A stretch of 64,000 nucleotides of DNA from Branchiostoma floridae. Its lineage: Eukaryota; Chordata; Leptocardii; Amphioxiformes; Branchiostomatidae. The stretch spans positions 4,726,206 to 4,790,205 of the forward strand of contig NC_049979.1 of assembly GCF_000003815.2 (NCBI RefSeq). Reading direction: 5' to 3'. The notes below the pieces were generated by a model. The model was given only the letters and a program-made list of their open reading frames with translations. It was not told the origin of the DNA and searched no databases. The translations under genes and the position numbers were made by a program. Shown here one piece after another: positions 1 to 13,400 of this stretch (position 1 is its first letter; each line of letters begins with the position of its first letter).

Positions 1-700
1 CAGTTACATATGTGACACTTTTGATGAAAGTACTATAATGGAATGCAGTGGATTTATGAACTTTTCCTAATCAATTATGTAAATTAGCTGTTAACTTGCA
101 TAATAAGTATCGCATTATATAAGTCTTCATTTAGGCTATCTACATGCCGAAAATCATGACGATCCGTCAAAACGTTAATATTTTCTCATTAATTATGCAA
201 ATGAGATCATCATTTGCATGATAAATATGTTTGACATTTCTCTCTTTCTCAGGTACATATGTGACAAGTTTTAAAGCCCTATCATGGAATGTAGTGAATT
301 TATAAAATATCCTCATTAATTATGCAAATTAGCTGTTGATTTGCATAATTGTTATCTCATTATGTAGGTCTTCACTTACGCTACCTACATACAAAAAAAC
401 ATGATGATCCGTCAACATGTTTATATTTTCTCATCAATTATGCAAATGAGGTCATCATTTGCATAATTGATATCTGTCGACATTTCTCTCCTTCCCAGCT
501 ACATATGTGACAAGTTTGAAAGTCCTATCATGGAATGTAGTGGATTTATAATTTTTCCTCATTAATTATGCAAATTAGCTGCTGATTTGCATAATTAGTA
601 TACCATTATGTAAGTCATCACTCATTCTATCTACATACCAAAAATCATGACGATCCGTCAACACGTTGTAGAGTTATTCTCATCCAAAGTTTGAAAGGAA
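1..700. repeat. Tandem repeat, about 247-bp unit, nearly three copies
   Basis: The word TACATATGTGACA recurs at about 5, 254 and 500, each followed by a similar AT-rich block with ATTATGCAAATGAG and ATGACGATCCGTCAA. Copies differ by scattered changes. The array lies in a URB2 intron and probably continues left of the window. Confidence 0.8.
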
Positions 701-1035
701 ACCGGTGCCTGCAGTTCCAAAAAAGCCGCTAGGGGGCCCAAACTCACAGCACTTACTCTCTGCCTCGAGGGCTATCTACCACTCAAAAATTATGATCACA
801 GCATGTCCAGAACACGAGATATCAAAAATTGAGGTTCTGCTGCAGTACCTTAGCAAGCCGCTAGGGGCCCCATTATCGAACTTGACCTTCGTTTTCCCGA
901 CCCCTACCCACCTACCAAATATTATCGGGATCCATCCAAGACTTCTTGAGTTATGCTGTTAACAGACAGACAGACACACACACAGACTCACAAGCCCAAA
1001 ACATAACCTTAGCCATTCTGGCAAAGGTAATTAAG
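700..1035 (+). repeat. Unclassified interspersed repeat with (CAGA)n/(CA)n tract
   Basis: Non-coding block with a repeated word (GCCGCTAGGGG at about 728 and 860), the phrase GACTTCTTGAGTTATGCTG, a CAGACAGACA microsatellite near 964, and an imperfect inverted repeat (ACCTTAGCCATTCTGGCAAAGGT) at about 1007-1029. It looks like the 3' end of a retroelement. I cannot assign it to a family. Confidence 0.5.
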
Positions 1036-1157
1036 ATCGTAGGGCCTGATGTTACCATCATGGTGATGAAGAGCGGCCCATAGAGATAAATTTAGCAGCA
1101 TCTCTTCTGCAAGTCAGAAACATCAAGCTTAGAAACGCTTGATTCACTGACTCAATG

Positions 1158-1312
1158 TACTCTCCAAGCAGAGGTTAGGCTCCGGCTGTTTTTTCAACGT
1201 TTCTGACTAGGTCAGACACAGCAAAAAAAAAAAGACAAAATAGAAAGCCCGATAAAAACAACTAATAAAACGTTGCGAAAACAGCCGGAGCCTAACCTCT
1301 GCTTGGAGAGTA
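1158..1312. mobile_element. Palindromic MITE, TACTCTCCAAGCAGA ends
   Basis: Near-perfect inverted arms: TACTCTCCAAGCAGAGG at 1158 and CCTCTGCTTGGAGAGTA ending at 1312, each continuing inward through GTTAGGCTCCGGCTG. The centre holds a poly-A run. A relative sits at 24126-24622. Confidence 0.85.
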
Positions 1313-1401
1313 GACTCAATAGGCGATGTAGGCGTTACGAATGTTGCTCGGGAGATTCCCTACCCCATTTGAGGATTGACTGTAATTTTTTGTTTACCCA
1401 G

Positions 1402-4400
1402 GTCACAAGTGTGACAAGTGACAGCTACTCCACAGCCCGCTGGTACCTCCTCTGCAGCAACATTGGCCTGATTGTCCCACTGTGTACCCAGCGTCAGTTA
1501 GCACTTTGGGCACACAGCCTTCTACAGACTGTAGTCACTGAGAGCTGCCCAAACATGTCAGCCAGGTAAGGCACTGTCATACACTGCCTGCACGGTCTTC
1601 TGGCGTTCATATATGTGCACTCGTTGATGAAGGTTAGACATCCAGGTAATATAATGTGCCCAAAAGCAGTTACTCAAGCAACTGGATACGATTTTGGAAA
1701 TACATGTATGTGCACGCCTATTGTCGCATATATAAACCTATTGGAAGGAATTATGTGACGCTTGTCCTGAATACTTTCCTGCTTCTTGACTGAAAGTAAC
1801 AGTTTTGTCCTTAACACAAGGCAATAACATAACTAGTTTTCCTGTTCTTTTAGGCTAAAAAGTAATATGACTAGTGTTGAACAGTAGCATAAGTGTGGCG
1901 TAACTGGTAGAGCGTTTGGCATGGAATCGAAACGTTCTGAGTTTGATACCCACCATGCCCAGATGTTGTGCCCTTGGGAAAGGCACTTAACACGACTTTC
2001 CCGTACAGTGGACATCATTCGTAGCTTGGGAAAATGACAGCTCAGAGATAGTGTATTTCCCTTATTGTGGAGTGACGTCGACCAAGCCTGTTCCACTACT
2101 GTCTAATTGTGTGCCAAAACCACGCTACAAATTTGGTGCGCCAATCTGCCAACATCAGCACATTGGTCTCCCACCAAGAACAGTTAAAACCCATGTTGAA
2201 CAGTTTGGTGCTTACAGACATGACTGTGCTCCCTCCAGGCTGGTGACCAGAGCCATGATATCTGCAGACCTGCTGCAGAGCGCCACCTATCTGGAGCTGC
2301 TGCCCATGCAGGAAGCCATGATCACTGCCATCCTCAGGGGCCTGGCAGACTCTGTAGACTGCAGGTGAGTCAGTGTACCAGCTTGACGAGGACAGTGTAC
2401 AAGACACTAGAATGAGAATGGGAAGTGGGGAGAGGCATATGTAGAAGAGACCTCTCTTGAAATGGAAAGATGTCTGAAACCATTTGCGGAGTCATTCTTT
2501 CTCTCTGATCTTGCAGGGCTCAAAATACTTTTTGCATTTTGACGCTTACAGTGGCAAAATGCCTTGTGGCCGGAGTAGTCGCCGTTGTTATGTTGAGATG
2601 TTGTGATGTTGGAATGAACGGACCTGTTCAATCCATGCCGAACATTTCTATACCTGTTAAAACGACTGACTCATCAACATGTTCGCTCTAGCGCAGTGGG
2701 AGAATTTGCGCATTGTAAACCAATGCATCGGGTTCGATTCCGGGGCGGAAATCTTTTTTTAACTGTCTTTTTTTTCTTCTTTTACATCCATTAAAATACT
2801 AATTTTTACATCCATTGAAATACTAATTAACAATACTTTTGTATAGAACATTAAAACTCACCTTTGCACCTGTTCTACTTCTGCATTTTTTTGCTGTTGG
2901 GATGTTTGAATGAACGAACCGTGAGACGTGCGATACTCTGCTTGTATGTCATTCTAACTTTCCATAAAATGCCCATACAACATCTATATCACAGAATTAC
3001 ACAAAAACAAACTGATTTTCTCGAAAATTACTACATACTGTATGACAAAAAGTTTCACTAAACATATTCATTTTCATATTTCTGGACATAAAGTCATTTG
3101 CATATTTGTGAATCTCTCCATGTGCCCATATCAGGTTTAGTTACTCTGTTCTATTTATATGACATTTTGATAACTAGAAAAAAAACGTTCACACACGCAA
3201 ACCTTGGCAAAATGCCAGCTTTTTTAAAAGCACTTGTTTCTGCACTGGTGCAGGTAACATAACCTGCACCAGACAAATTTTACCTGCACCACTCAAAATT
3301 TAGGAAGTGTGGATCATACTAAAATCTGTTCAGAAACCATTTCCATTATTTCCTTTCATACTTCATAGGTGGTAACAGTACAATGCAGCTAGTAAATGTC
3401 CACATCATGAAACATGCATATGTAAGCCCAGCATATGGGCCAGTGCAGGTTATGTGCAGGTAAACATCAGAAATAGCTGCACAGCTCCAATTTGACCTGC
3501 ACAAACCTGCATATGCAGGTGGTATTTCGAGCCCTGTCTTGGCATCACCCAATGCTCCTAAGTCAGAAAAGACTTCGGTGAATATTGATACAATTGTAAC
3601 ATCGTGTTGCTGTTGTACAGCAGGAATGCATCAGTCATCAGACTGTGTGTGAAGGTGCTGCAGGAACTAAGTGAAGACTTCCATCCTGTGTCAGCTACCA
3701 CTGGACCAGAGGAGGACACACCCCAACTGTCAAAAGCCATCACATCAGCAGCAGTCGCACTACAGAGTCTTCAGAAAGCTGTGCAAAAGAAGTGTACTGT
3801 ATATCTATCAGGGAAGCAGTTACAAATGATGTGCCATTACTTCAAGGTATGCACTTGAGAGCCTGATCTATGTCATTGTGTTTTAGTCACAAGGCTAAGG
3901 AGGAAAGAAACTTTCTGTAAATCAACAGTTTGGTGAATATGATTAGATGTCTTCATGGCTTTTTTCAAATTGTCACAGAAATCTACACTTGAGATCCTGA
4001 CCTACAAAATGTATGTCAGTCTCGTTTTATTCTCTGTTGTGTCCATGAGACTAAGGAAGAAAGAAACTTGCCATAGATTTACACTTTGGCAAATTTGACA
4101 AATGTGAATGATTGTCCTCATGTCTTAATTGTCTCAGAAATCTGCAGTTGGTAAGGTGGTACAAGCAGAAATAAAACAAGCATTGATGTAATTGTAACTG
4201 AACACTAACCTTGGTATGCAGTAATAGTAGAGTAGATTCATTCAACATCTTGCACACTGAAATTGTCCCTCAGAAAGACATCTGGAGCCGCATAGTTCAA
4301 GTTTTGAACCTTTTAATATTCAGCCTGTTGTCCAAACTAGTTTCACTGTGTACAGCTTCTTCAATGGCTATAGGCTAAATGACCGTACACTGCCACCTTG

Positions 4401-7400
4401 GTCTTGTCTCAGGTGCTGCAACGGCTGCCGCTGCAGTGCCTGTCAGGTGTCAGCTCAGTCCGCTGTGTTCTCGGCTGTCTCGCTGTCAACTGTCTACTGG
4501 GGGCTTCACACAGTGTTTCAGGTAATCCCCCAGATACCACAAGAAGAATTGTACTGTTAGGAGACCCCTTTTCTGCTGCTTCGGTGGTATTTTGTACATG
4601 TTTTTGTACTTTTTGTACACCTCGAAAGAGATGGACGGACAACACAAGGGAACAAATACGCTTCCTCAACCTACACAGTGTCAACCCAAATGATAGAGGA
4701 CGCTGGCGAGCTGCCATCAAGCCCCCTCATCTATGTGCAAGCACGTCTAAACCCCACAGGATGGGGAACAACAGACAATAAGCCGGAGAGTGAGTGAGTG
4801 TGAGTGTTGCATTTGATTGTTATGTGTCTGATAGTGTCGGCATGTTGAAGCTGACATTTTGTTTGTTCTGTTTGTTCAGACTATGCTCCAGCTGTCCTGA
4901 GAACAAACCTGGAGGTGCTGAGAGATGTCATGACTGGACAGAGGAAAACCAGTCTTTGGCAAACCTTAGATGCAGCAGTCACTATGAAGTGCCTTCTACT
5001 AACTTGTGAACGAACTCAGGTAAACATACTACAGTCACCACGCCATTGCAAACTTTGTATTGGCCAAGTTCAATATGTGTTCCTTAAGAGAATGTTTATT
5101 GCATCACTGCTGTCTTGTTAGTGCTAATACTTAAATGTTATTTGTGACAACTTGATTCTTGCTTGGTCTAGCTTTGATCCTGCTTTGTTCACTGAAGATG
5201 TCCACTCATCAGATGCAAGACTCAGTAGAGCTTGAAATACTTTTTTCTGCATACCTGCACTGGTTCAGGTAACATTGAAAATTACCTGTACCAGAAAAAT
5301 TTTTACCTGCACTACTCTGAATTTAGGAAGTGTCAGGAACCATTGCTATTTTTTTCTTTTATACTTTATAGGTGGTAACAGCCAATGCAGCTAAGAACAA
5401 TCCATATATACCTACATTATACAATATTTATGTATCCCCAGTCCATGGACCAGGACAGGTAGACACCAGAAATGCCTGCACAGTTCCAATTTTACCTGCA
5501 CTAACCTGCATATGCAGGTAGTATTTCGAGCCCTGCATTTGTGAACTGCTTAATATTTACACCTGACATATTTCATCCGCAGGACAAGTCACAGTCCATG
5601 TCTCTGGATGACACCTACCAGGATCTGATGTACCACCTGTTGTGGTCCGTGGTGAGGTCAGCTGAGGGCACGTCCACCCTGCCCAGCTTCACAACACACC
5701 TGTGTGAAGCCATGCGGAGCCTGTCCCAGTCACCTGCATCACGTGATGGGCACAGACTGGACTTACGTGCACCACATGAGCGGCACAGACTGGACTGGCT
5801 GTTCATCTCTGCAGGCTGCACTCTGTCAGCTGGACTCATGGTTTGTGTCTTTCACTTTTGTTGGGTCATAGCATTATGAGTTACTTTGACACAAATTGTT
5901 CATTCAAGTGACTACATCTACATCTATGTCCACATATTACTAGACAAAACCCAGTGTGGAGCATGAAGTCTATGACAAACTTAGAGGTCTTACCATAGTG
6001 TGGTCAGTGGTGGTGCGAACAATCAACAAGAAAGTGATGCATGGAACAAACAAAAAAATAAACATTGTGATACTGTACATTGCCACAGTGGGTATAAGCT
6101 CCTATCATTTTTTACAGCTGGGTAGAGCTGGGGTGGTCGTAGTGCTTGGCTACCCCAGCTTTGAAGTTATCTGTAACAGTTACTACATGGTAACTATTGA
6201 TGGATATGGCCTTTCTTTTAAATCATTCGCACGTAAGTGTGCCCCAGAGCCCCAGTTACTAATTATAGTTGTAGGGACATTCTGTAAATCCTCTGCACCT
6301 CAACTTTATCCATAACATTCATAAAAAAACTTAGGTTTAGTCATTTATTCATGAGACTGTATAAGACTTTTGCTTTCATTAAAAGATTAGACTTGTTTAT
6401 TGCTACATAGCCCGTTATTATGCAGTCTCCCTGCAGGTGCAGAGATGTGACTCAGGTACTTGTTTTTCACCTGAGTGAAGTGAGGAAAGTCGTGTCAAGT
6501 GCCTTTCCCAAAGGCACAAGATCGTAGACATGGCAGGTTTCGAACTCGGGACCTCTTGGGCCTGAGCCCAAAGCGTTGCCGATTACACCACGCGACCTCC
6601 CAACTCATCCATGTGAGTTGTATTACATCTCTTCTCTATCATGTCAGGTTATGCAGAACAAGGTGAAAGTGCCTACAGTCCAGGGTGACATCATCGCCTC
6701 CTGTACCAGGCAACTGGCCATGTCTGTTGCTGCAGTGGTACATGTACCATCAGTGGGCCCGCCAGCTGTTGCTGTGGTGAAACATGTACCATCAGTGGAC
6801 CTGCCAGCTGTCACCACTGCCATGGCTGCTGCGCTCAGGGTTCAGATGGGAGAGTCACAGTAAGTGTAACAGGGTGCCCCTGCACTATCTTGTGAATCCC
6901 TTGTACTTTCCAAGATCCTCATGCCAGAACTTAGTAGAAGACTGGATTAGTCACTCTTACCCTGCTCTGTTCTGAGAAATGGGTCAAGTAGGCATTTGTC
7001 TAATGACCCAAAGACAGCCAAAGCACCTTCCCTGCAGAGAAGGAGCTTGCCTCTTCCATGGATCACACCATATATGGGCATGGTCAGGGGGTCATCCTGT
7101 AATATCTTGAGAAGGGCTAGGGAAGTAACTCATGATATTTCTTGGTTTAGCAAGATAACAATGATAACTACATACCGTCGGAATTAATCCAACGCTTCAA
7201 GTCAAAGAACATCTTACAACATGTATCCGGTTTTGTTTTCATTACAGAGTTGGTGAGGACTGGACTCCTTGTATTGAGCGCCATGTTTGCAGCCTGAAGA
7301 CCATGCTGACAGAGATTCAGGCAAATGTAAGTGTCACAAGTCTATACTAAAAATCCCTGTGATTCAGATGTTACCTATTGTATGATTTGTGATATCGTAC

Positions 7401-10400
7401 CTCTGTTGGAACAGTCCCAGTGCCTGTGTAGTACAAGGACACTTTGTATTATTTCAACTTTATTGCAGGCACTTGTCCCATATCACGTGAACAATAAATA
7501 TCAAAACACACAATTCAACAACACAAATACAGTCTATATACAATAAAAAGTTGATTAGGATCACCCAGGGCTTTTGTAGATGAGATTGATGTAACGTTAG
7601 TGTGTCCAGAATATGCTGTGGAGGAAGGCATCTGAGAGGAATAAGCAGGAGATGATGTTGTTTTCAGATGTATTCTTCTATAGATAATTGAACTGTAGTC
7701 TCATGACTCTTGACAGCTTGTGAATGAATGTGATGTGTTGCTTCTTATGCAGCTACAGAACATCAGGGCCTGCCTGGGCTTTCTGAAGACCGTGGCAGGT
7801 GGAGTGCCCAAGTGGCAGGCAGTCCTTCCTGAGGAGTTTGAGCCAACTGTGTACAACCTGGCGGTGCAGCTGCTACTCAGCGTTCACTCCACCAACAAGG
7901 AAGGTACTGTTCTGTTCTGTTCTTCCGATAATGTACATCTGCCAAAGAGTCGACAAAGGGACGGATTGTAGGGATGTGTGTGGAAATGTGTTGTTTCAAC
8001 AGATTACAAGCCTTTTCTGGCTAATACGAAACGGAGGTTTGCCAGGCCTCCGTGCAGGTGACTTGTAATGAATCACCAACTCCAGCAGGCTACTCCAGAC
8101 TTAATTTGTTCCAACGCACACCGCACCATCGCACATGTGGGGGTTCTTATGCTGACTGGGGATGAATGTTTATGTATTCATGTTAATGTATTCATTTGTA
8201 TAATAGATATTTTAAGTGCATTTGCAGCCAGTGGGTACACAATTTTTTTTTTAGTAATGAGGCTGATTTACGTGATAGAGGCGCCTCCTCAAACGCGTGA
8301 CCCCCGTTTTACGTCCCTTCTGATAGACGATTTCATGAATGCTAGGTTGGGCTACAGCATCCGGTCGTCCTTGGCTGGTCTCCCATCCAAGTACTGACCA
8401 GACTGTCTGACTGTCCATTGCTCAACTTTTGAGATTGGGTTTATCAGCGCGCCACACGGCTGTAGACAATGATAATGGTCATGGAGAAATATGTCCAACA
8501 CCTATACCTATTCCTTTGAAGGTAGTCTTGGCATGCTTGTGATCACTATTTGCTGTGACAAATGGGAAATGTGCTGTGCTATCCAAACTATGCTTTCTGA
8601 CATTTCGAATATCAACAAGGGAAATCTTTTTGCATACTCGTCAAGAACGTCATGTGTACTTTTTGAGCCATTGTCAGATTAAAGGTGAGGAATTGAATTC
8701 AGTCGTATAAAGACGTGTACTTCTAACAAATTGATTTTGGTAATCCTTCAGAGTGCATCTTCTGCACTACATGTAACAATCCTGCAAGGCAGGTTTGTTT
8801 TCAATTGCCCTGTGTCTATCATTTTGAGTATGATTAAAACCTGGCAGAACTACAGCATGTGTTCTAAATCTAAATCCCAGAGCCTTCAGAATCAGCATCA
8901 TCACCAGACATGGCAGATGTTGTGGCAGAGGCAGAAGCCTTGCTGCTGATTGTGTGCAGATGTTCCCAGCCTGAGCAGTTCTGCACATACATAGAGGGTC
9001 TGCAACAGCACTTGGTGAGGAGCAAGTTTACTTAATATGTACTATGGTTTAGCTTATTGTAATAATACAATGTTCTTGGGGTGTTTTTACCCTTTACAAA
9101 TTGAATTCACTTTCTATGTAGATGTCATAAAGGTTTGCTAACTTTGGTTTCTGAACAGATTTTAGTATGATCCATACCTCCCTTTGCAAGGGGCCAGTTC
9201 CTGGCCTATGCACGTACATACATACATACAGACATACATACTTCCTAAATTTTGAGTGGTGCAGGTAAAATTTGTCTGGTGCAGGTTATTTCCAATGCAG
9301 AAAAAAGTATTTTGAGCCCTGATCACTTATGAAGATCCTAATAAAACAAAGAAACAAACAAAACAAATGTTGTGACTGTCTGCAGGACGGTGACGCGTCC
9401 GTGTGTGCTGCTCTCCAGCTGTGGCAGCTGGTACTGAGGGAGGAGTGGAAGGATGAGAAGAGAGATGCCGTCAACAGCATTTTACCACAGGTACTCCAAA
9501 TAGATATACTGTAAATGCAGAAATGTTCGCGGTGGATTAATGTTCGCGGTTTTCGCGGTGACCACTTACTGCGAATTTAAAACCACCGCGAACATTTTTC
9601 TGTTATGATATTAGATTGCAGTCTATGGTAATACCGCGAACTTAAATCCACCGCGAAAAGTTCTTTTTCCCTCTACCGCGAAATTAAATCCCCACGAAAT
9701 TAAATGCATTTACAGTATTTCATGCCATATTAAATAGATGTATTTCATGCCAAGGCCATGGGATGTACCTCTGAAAGGATCAAATTACGAAAGACACTGG
9801 ACTGAGTCTAAAGTGCAAAGGACCGTGCAACATGGAGAGTTCTGATGGAGAGGAGCAAGGGGCCAGTCTCTGGCCTAAGCACTTAGGCAGGTAGCCAGTA
9901 GGCAGGTTTTAGCTGAAATATTGATGATGGTGTACCTGTCTCAACTAGCTGCAAGTGTCATTTCAAATCATTGTGCTAGTAGCTAATATCTGTACTTAAC
10001 ACCATTATCTATAGCCTGAGTGACATCCTGCAACGTCCAACCCTCACAAGACGGGGAACAACGGACGCTAAACTGAATAGAAAGACAGACCAGAAAATTA
10101 ATATATAACTAAGCAGTGTATTGCATGTATTACTAGTAGTTTCTCCATCTAATGTCTTCTAACTTTCTATCTCCTCTACAGTTGGTGCTGCAGCTCCAAG
10201 TTTTACTTCAGAAGTCATGCAGTAAAGTTACAGTGGATGATGTTCTAAAGCAGACTGTTGTACCCAGTCTGCAAACAACTGCTGCCATGCTGCAGGTTGG
10301 ACAGGTTAGTGTCTCATACAGATCTATAAGATCTGAAGGCTATGAAATGATATGACCTGTTATGTATACAATAAGGGACAATAGATTTTTCTTAGTTTTT

Positions 10401-13400
10401 TTCTGTGTTTGTGTATCTATATAACTTAATGTTGAAAAATTCAAAAAAGAAGGGGGCGAAAGATCTGAAGGCTACAGGTAATTTTTGTTAAAGTTATGTA
10501 TGAATGGTGTTCAATACCATCACAGGTCTCTTCGTCCATTTATGGAAGGTGTTCAGCACCAAGGACAAATGCATTTACCAATGTTTAGGTTATGTTCAGC
10601 ACCATGGACAGGTCATTCTAGGCAAAATAAGTTAAAGAACAAGAAGAAATATGCTTTCAGCCTCAGACAGTACATTTTGTATGAGTGTCCCATAACAGAT
10701 CCATGATGGCATGATCATTTTGAAAGATACAAGTAATTTTTGTGGGAGTTTTTGTGGGAGATTTTTGTGGGAGATTTTTGTATGAATTGTGTTCAGGTCT
10801 GTTTGTCTGTGTATGAAAGGCGTTCAACACCAAATACCAATGTCAATGTGTAGGTTATGTTCAGCACCATGGACAGGTCATTTAAGGCAAACCAAGTTCA
10901 AGAACTAGAAGAAATATGCTTTTAGCCTCATACCGTAGTAGTGTCCCATACCAGATCTACGATGTCATAAACCTTTTTGAAAGATACAAGTAATTTTTGT
11001 GGAAGTTATGTATGAATCGTGTTCCCAGGTCTGCTTGACTGTGTATGAAAGATTTTCAGCACCAAGGACAAATGCATTTGCCAATGTGTTAGTTATGTTC
11101 AGCCCCACGCACAGGTCATTTAAGGCAAACCAAGTTCAAGAACCAACTGAAAATATCAAATGTCAGCTGAAAATGTACTTTCAGCCTCATAAAGTATTTC
11201 TGTTTGCTTTAGGGAAGCCTACCAGACCACGTGGCCGGTGCAGCTCTACATGGATGCTAGGTTATGTTCAGCACCATGGACAGGTCATTCAAGGCAAACC
11301 AAGTTCAAAAATAAGCTGAAATGTGCTAACAGTATTTCTGTTTGGTTTAGGGGAGCCTACCAGACCATGTGGCCGGTGCAGCTCTGCACGGATGCCTAAG
11401 TGTGCAGATGCAGAGCCTGCCAGGCAAGACTTTTGCCACTGCTTTTCACGCCACCTGCAGAGTGTTAACCAGCCTACTGCAGCATCACACCAAGGTGGCC
11501 AGGAATGCCGTCCCATCACTGATGGCCTGCTGCAGAAATATCCTTGGATCATGGCAGATTACACTTTGACATTTCATNNNNNNNNNNNNNNNNNNNNNNN
11601 NNNNNNNNNNNNNNNNNNNNNNNNNNNNNNNNNNNNNNNNNNNNNNNNNNNNNNNNNNNNNNNNNNNNNNNNNNNNNCATGTTAACCCAGCTATTAATTT
11701 CTATTATCATATAGCCAGATGGAGTTGGCCAATCAGAGGCCCCCATTTCCTATGGGTTATCAGGCTGTAACGTCAAAACACTTTTTCAGCTTTATTCGTC
11801 AATTCGAACAAAAGAACTGCAAGCGCGCAACCGCAGTTGTTCGAATTTTCGACAACTGCACACGCAAGCGAGTTCGAGTAGATTGAATTGAACTATGGAA
11901 TCCCGGGCTGTACCATAAAATGCCACTGTAAGTGAAACGTGACTGTACGTGAAACAACAACAATGCCAAATCAGTTTGGATAGGCTATATGATAGTAACG
12001 TTAATGCCCCACCTTATCCTCGGTACGCTCACACGTGGTTTATTTGGTGGTTATCGCACCTGACCAGGGATTATCTCACCATATACACCTCAGGGCGGGG
12101 CATTAACCCTTTATGTACATGATGAATCATAGGACTCAAGAACATCATTTTCATGTCTAAGATGTTTGTAAAAATTTTTGAAGCCGCACTGTCCCATGTA
12201 TATACCACCTTAACTGCAGTGTACCATTGCTAGTGGCTCTTGTTCATGAGGGAAGACAAAACAAGGGATCAGTGGACAGTGCTGATGTCGTCCTGTGTGC
12301 GGGAGACTTTGAGAGACTGGTGGCAGCACTGGTGCAGAAAGTAGACCTGACAAGGGTACTGGTGTCTTTTTGCTATGATATTTCATTTTCTTTGTATGCT
12401 TCCTCAATGATAGGGATGTTGAAGCTGATAAAAATGCATGGTATTTTCTTCTTCTTCTTCTTCTTCTTTCGTTTTGAGGCTACCAACTTCAACTTGCTGA
12501 AGACCTTTGTAGCCTATATAGTCATTTTTTCACTTGAATGAAGTGAGGAAAGTCGTGTAAAGTGTCTTTCCTAAGGGCACAAGATAGGTGACACAGCGGG
12601 GTTCAAACTCAGGACATTCTGGACCTGAGTCAAACATGCTGCCGATTGTGCCACGTGGTCCAACCATTTTGTCATGTCCAATAAAATCAAATTCATCATC
12701 ATTATCAATGCATATCATAGAAATTACATTCTCAATATTATGATACCGCAAGAACGTCTGGCAGTTACTACAGGTATGTTAATGACTTGCTGATTGTTAA
12801 TCTTGCAGACTGCAGCATTCCTGGTGGCAGAGTATGTGAGTGAGCTGCAGCATGGAACATTACATCCTGACGTTAAGGTAAGAGCTTTAATCTATGAGCT
12901 GTGATTACCAGACTTGTATTTCTGTCATACCTGGGCCGCCATAACGTTCCGATACGGGTATTCCGGACCGGATGTAAAAAGCCGTATCACACAGGCTTCG
13001 AAGTTTTATCACACAGGCTTCCATCAAATAATTTGAACGTACTCTGTGCACGACGAGTGTGGCGCGGTCGGAAATTCTAGTACCTGATTTGGACGTTAGA
13101 ATTGCTGTTGTAACAATTTTTGTTTGAGGGCACCAAATTTTCTTAACTCCTGGTGCATTTTGCATCGAAATATGTGTTTTCTCAGGTGGGTATGACATGA
13201 ATGAAATACACATCACCTTCCGTTCCAGCCCTTCTCAAGTTTCTACCTTATGCTCCATGTATACTCCAACGACATAAAAAAGAGACACAATCATTTTAAA
13301 TTAGTTCCTTTTAGAGCCCTCTTCACCCTTAGTAAGGCCTAGGTCCCAATTCCCAACCCAATGCCCAGCTGTGTAGCCTTCAGAAACAAAAAATATGATA

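Noticed and set aside
2688-2750. Functional tRNA gene
   Set aside because: B box is good but the acceptor stem does not pair and the anticodon loop is irregular. Kept only as a tRNA-like relic.
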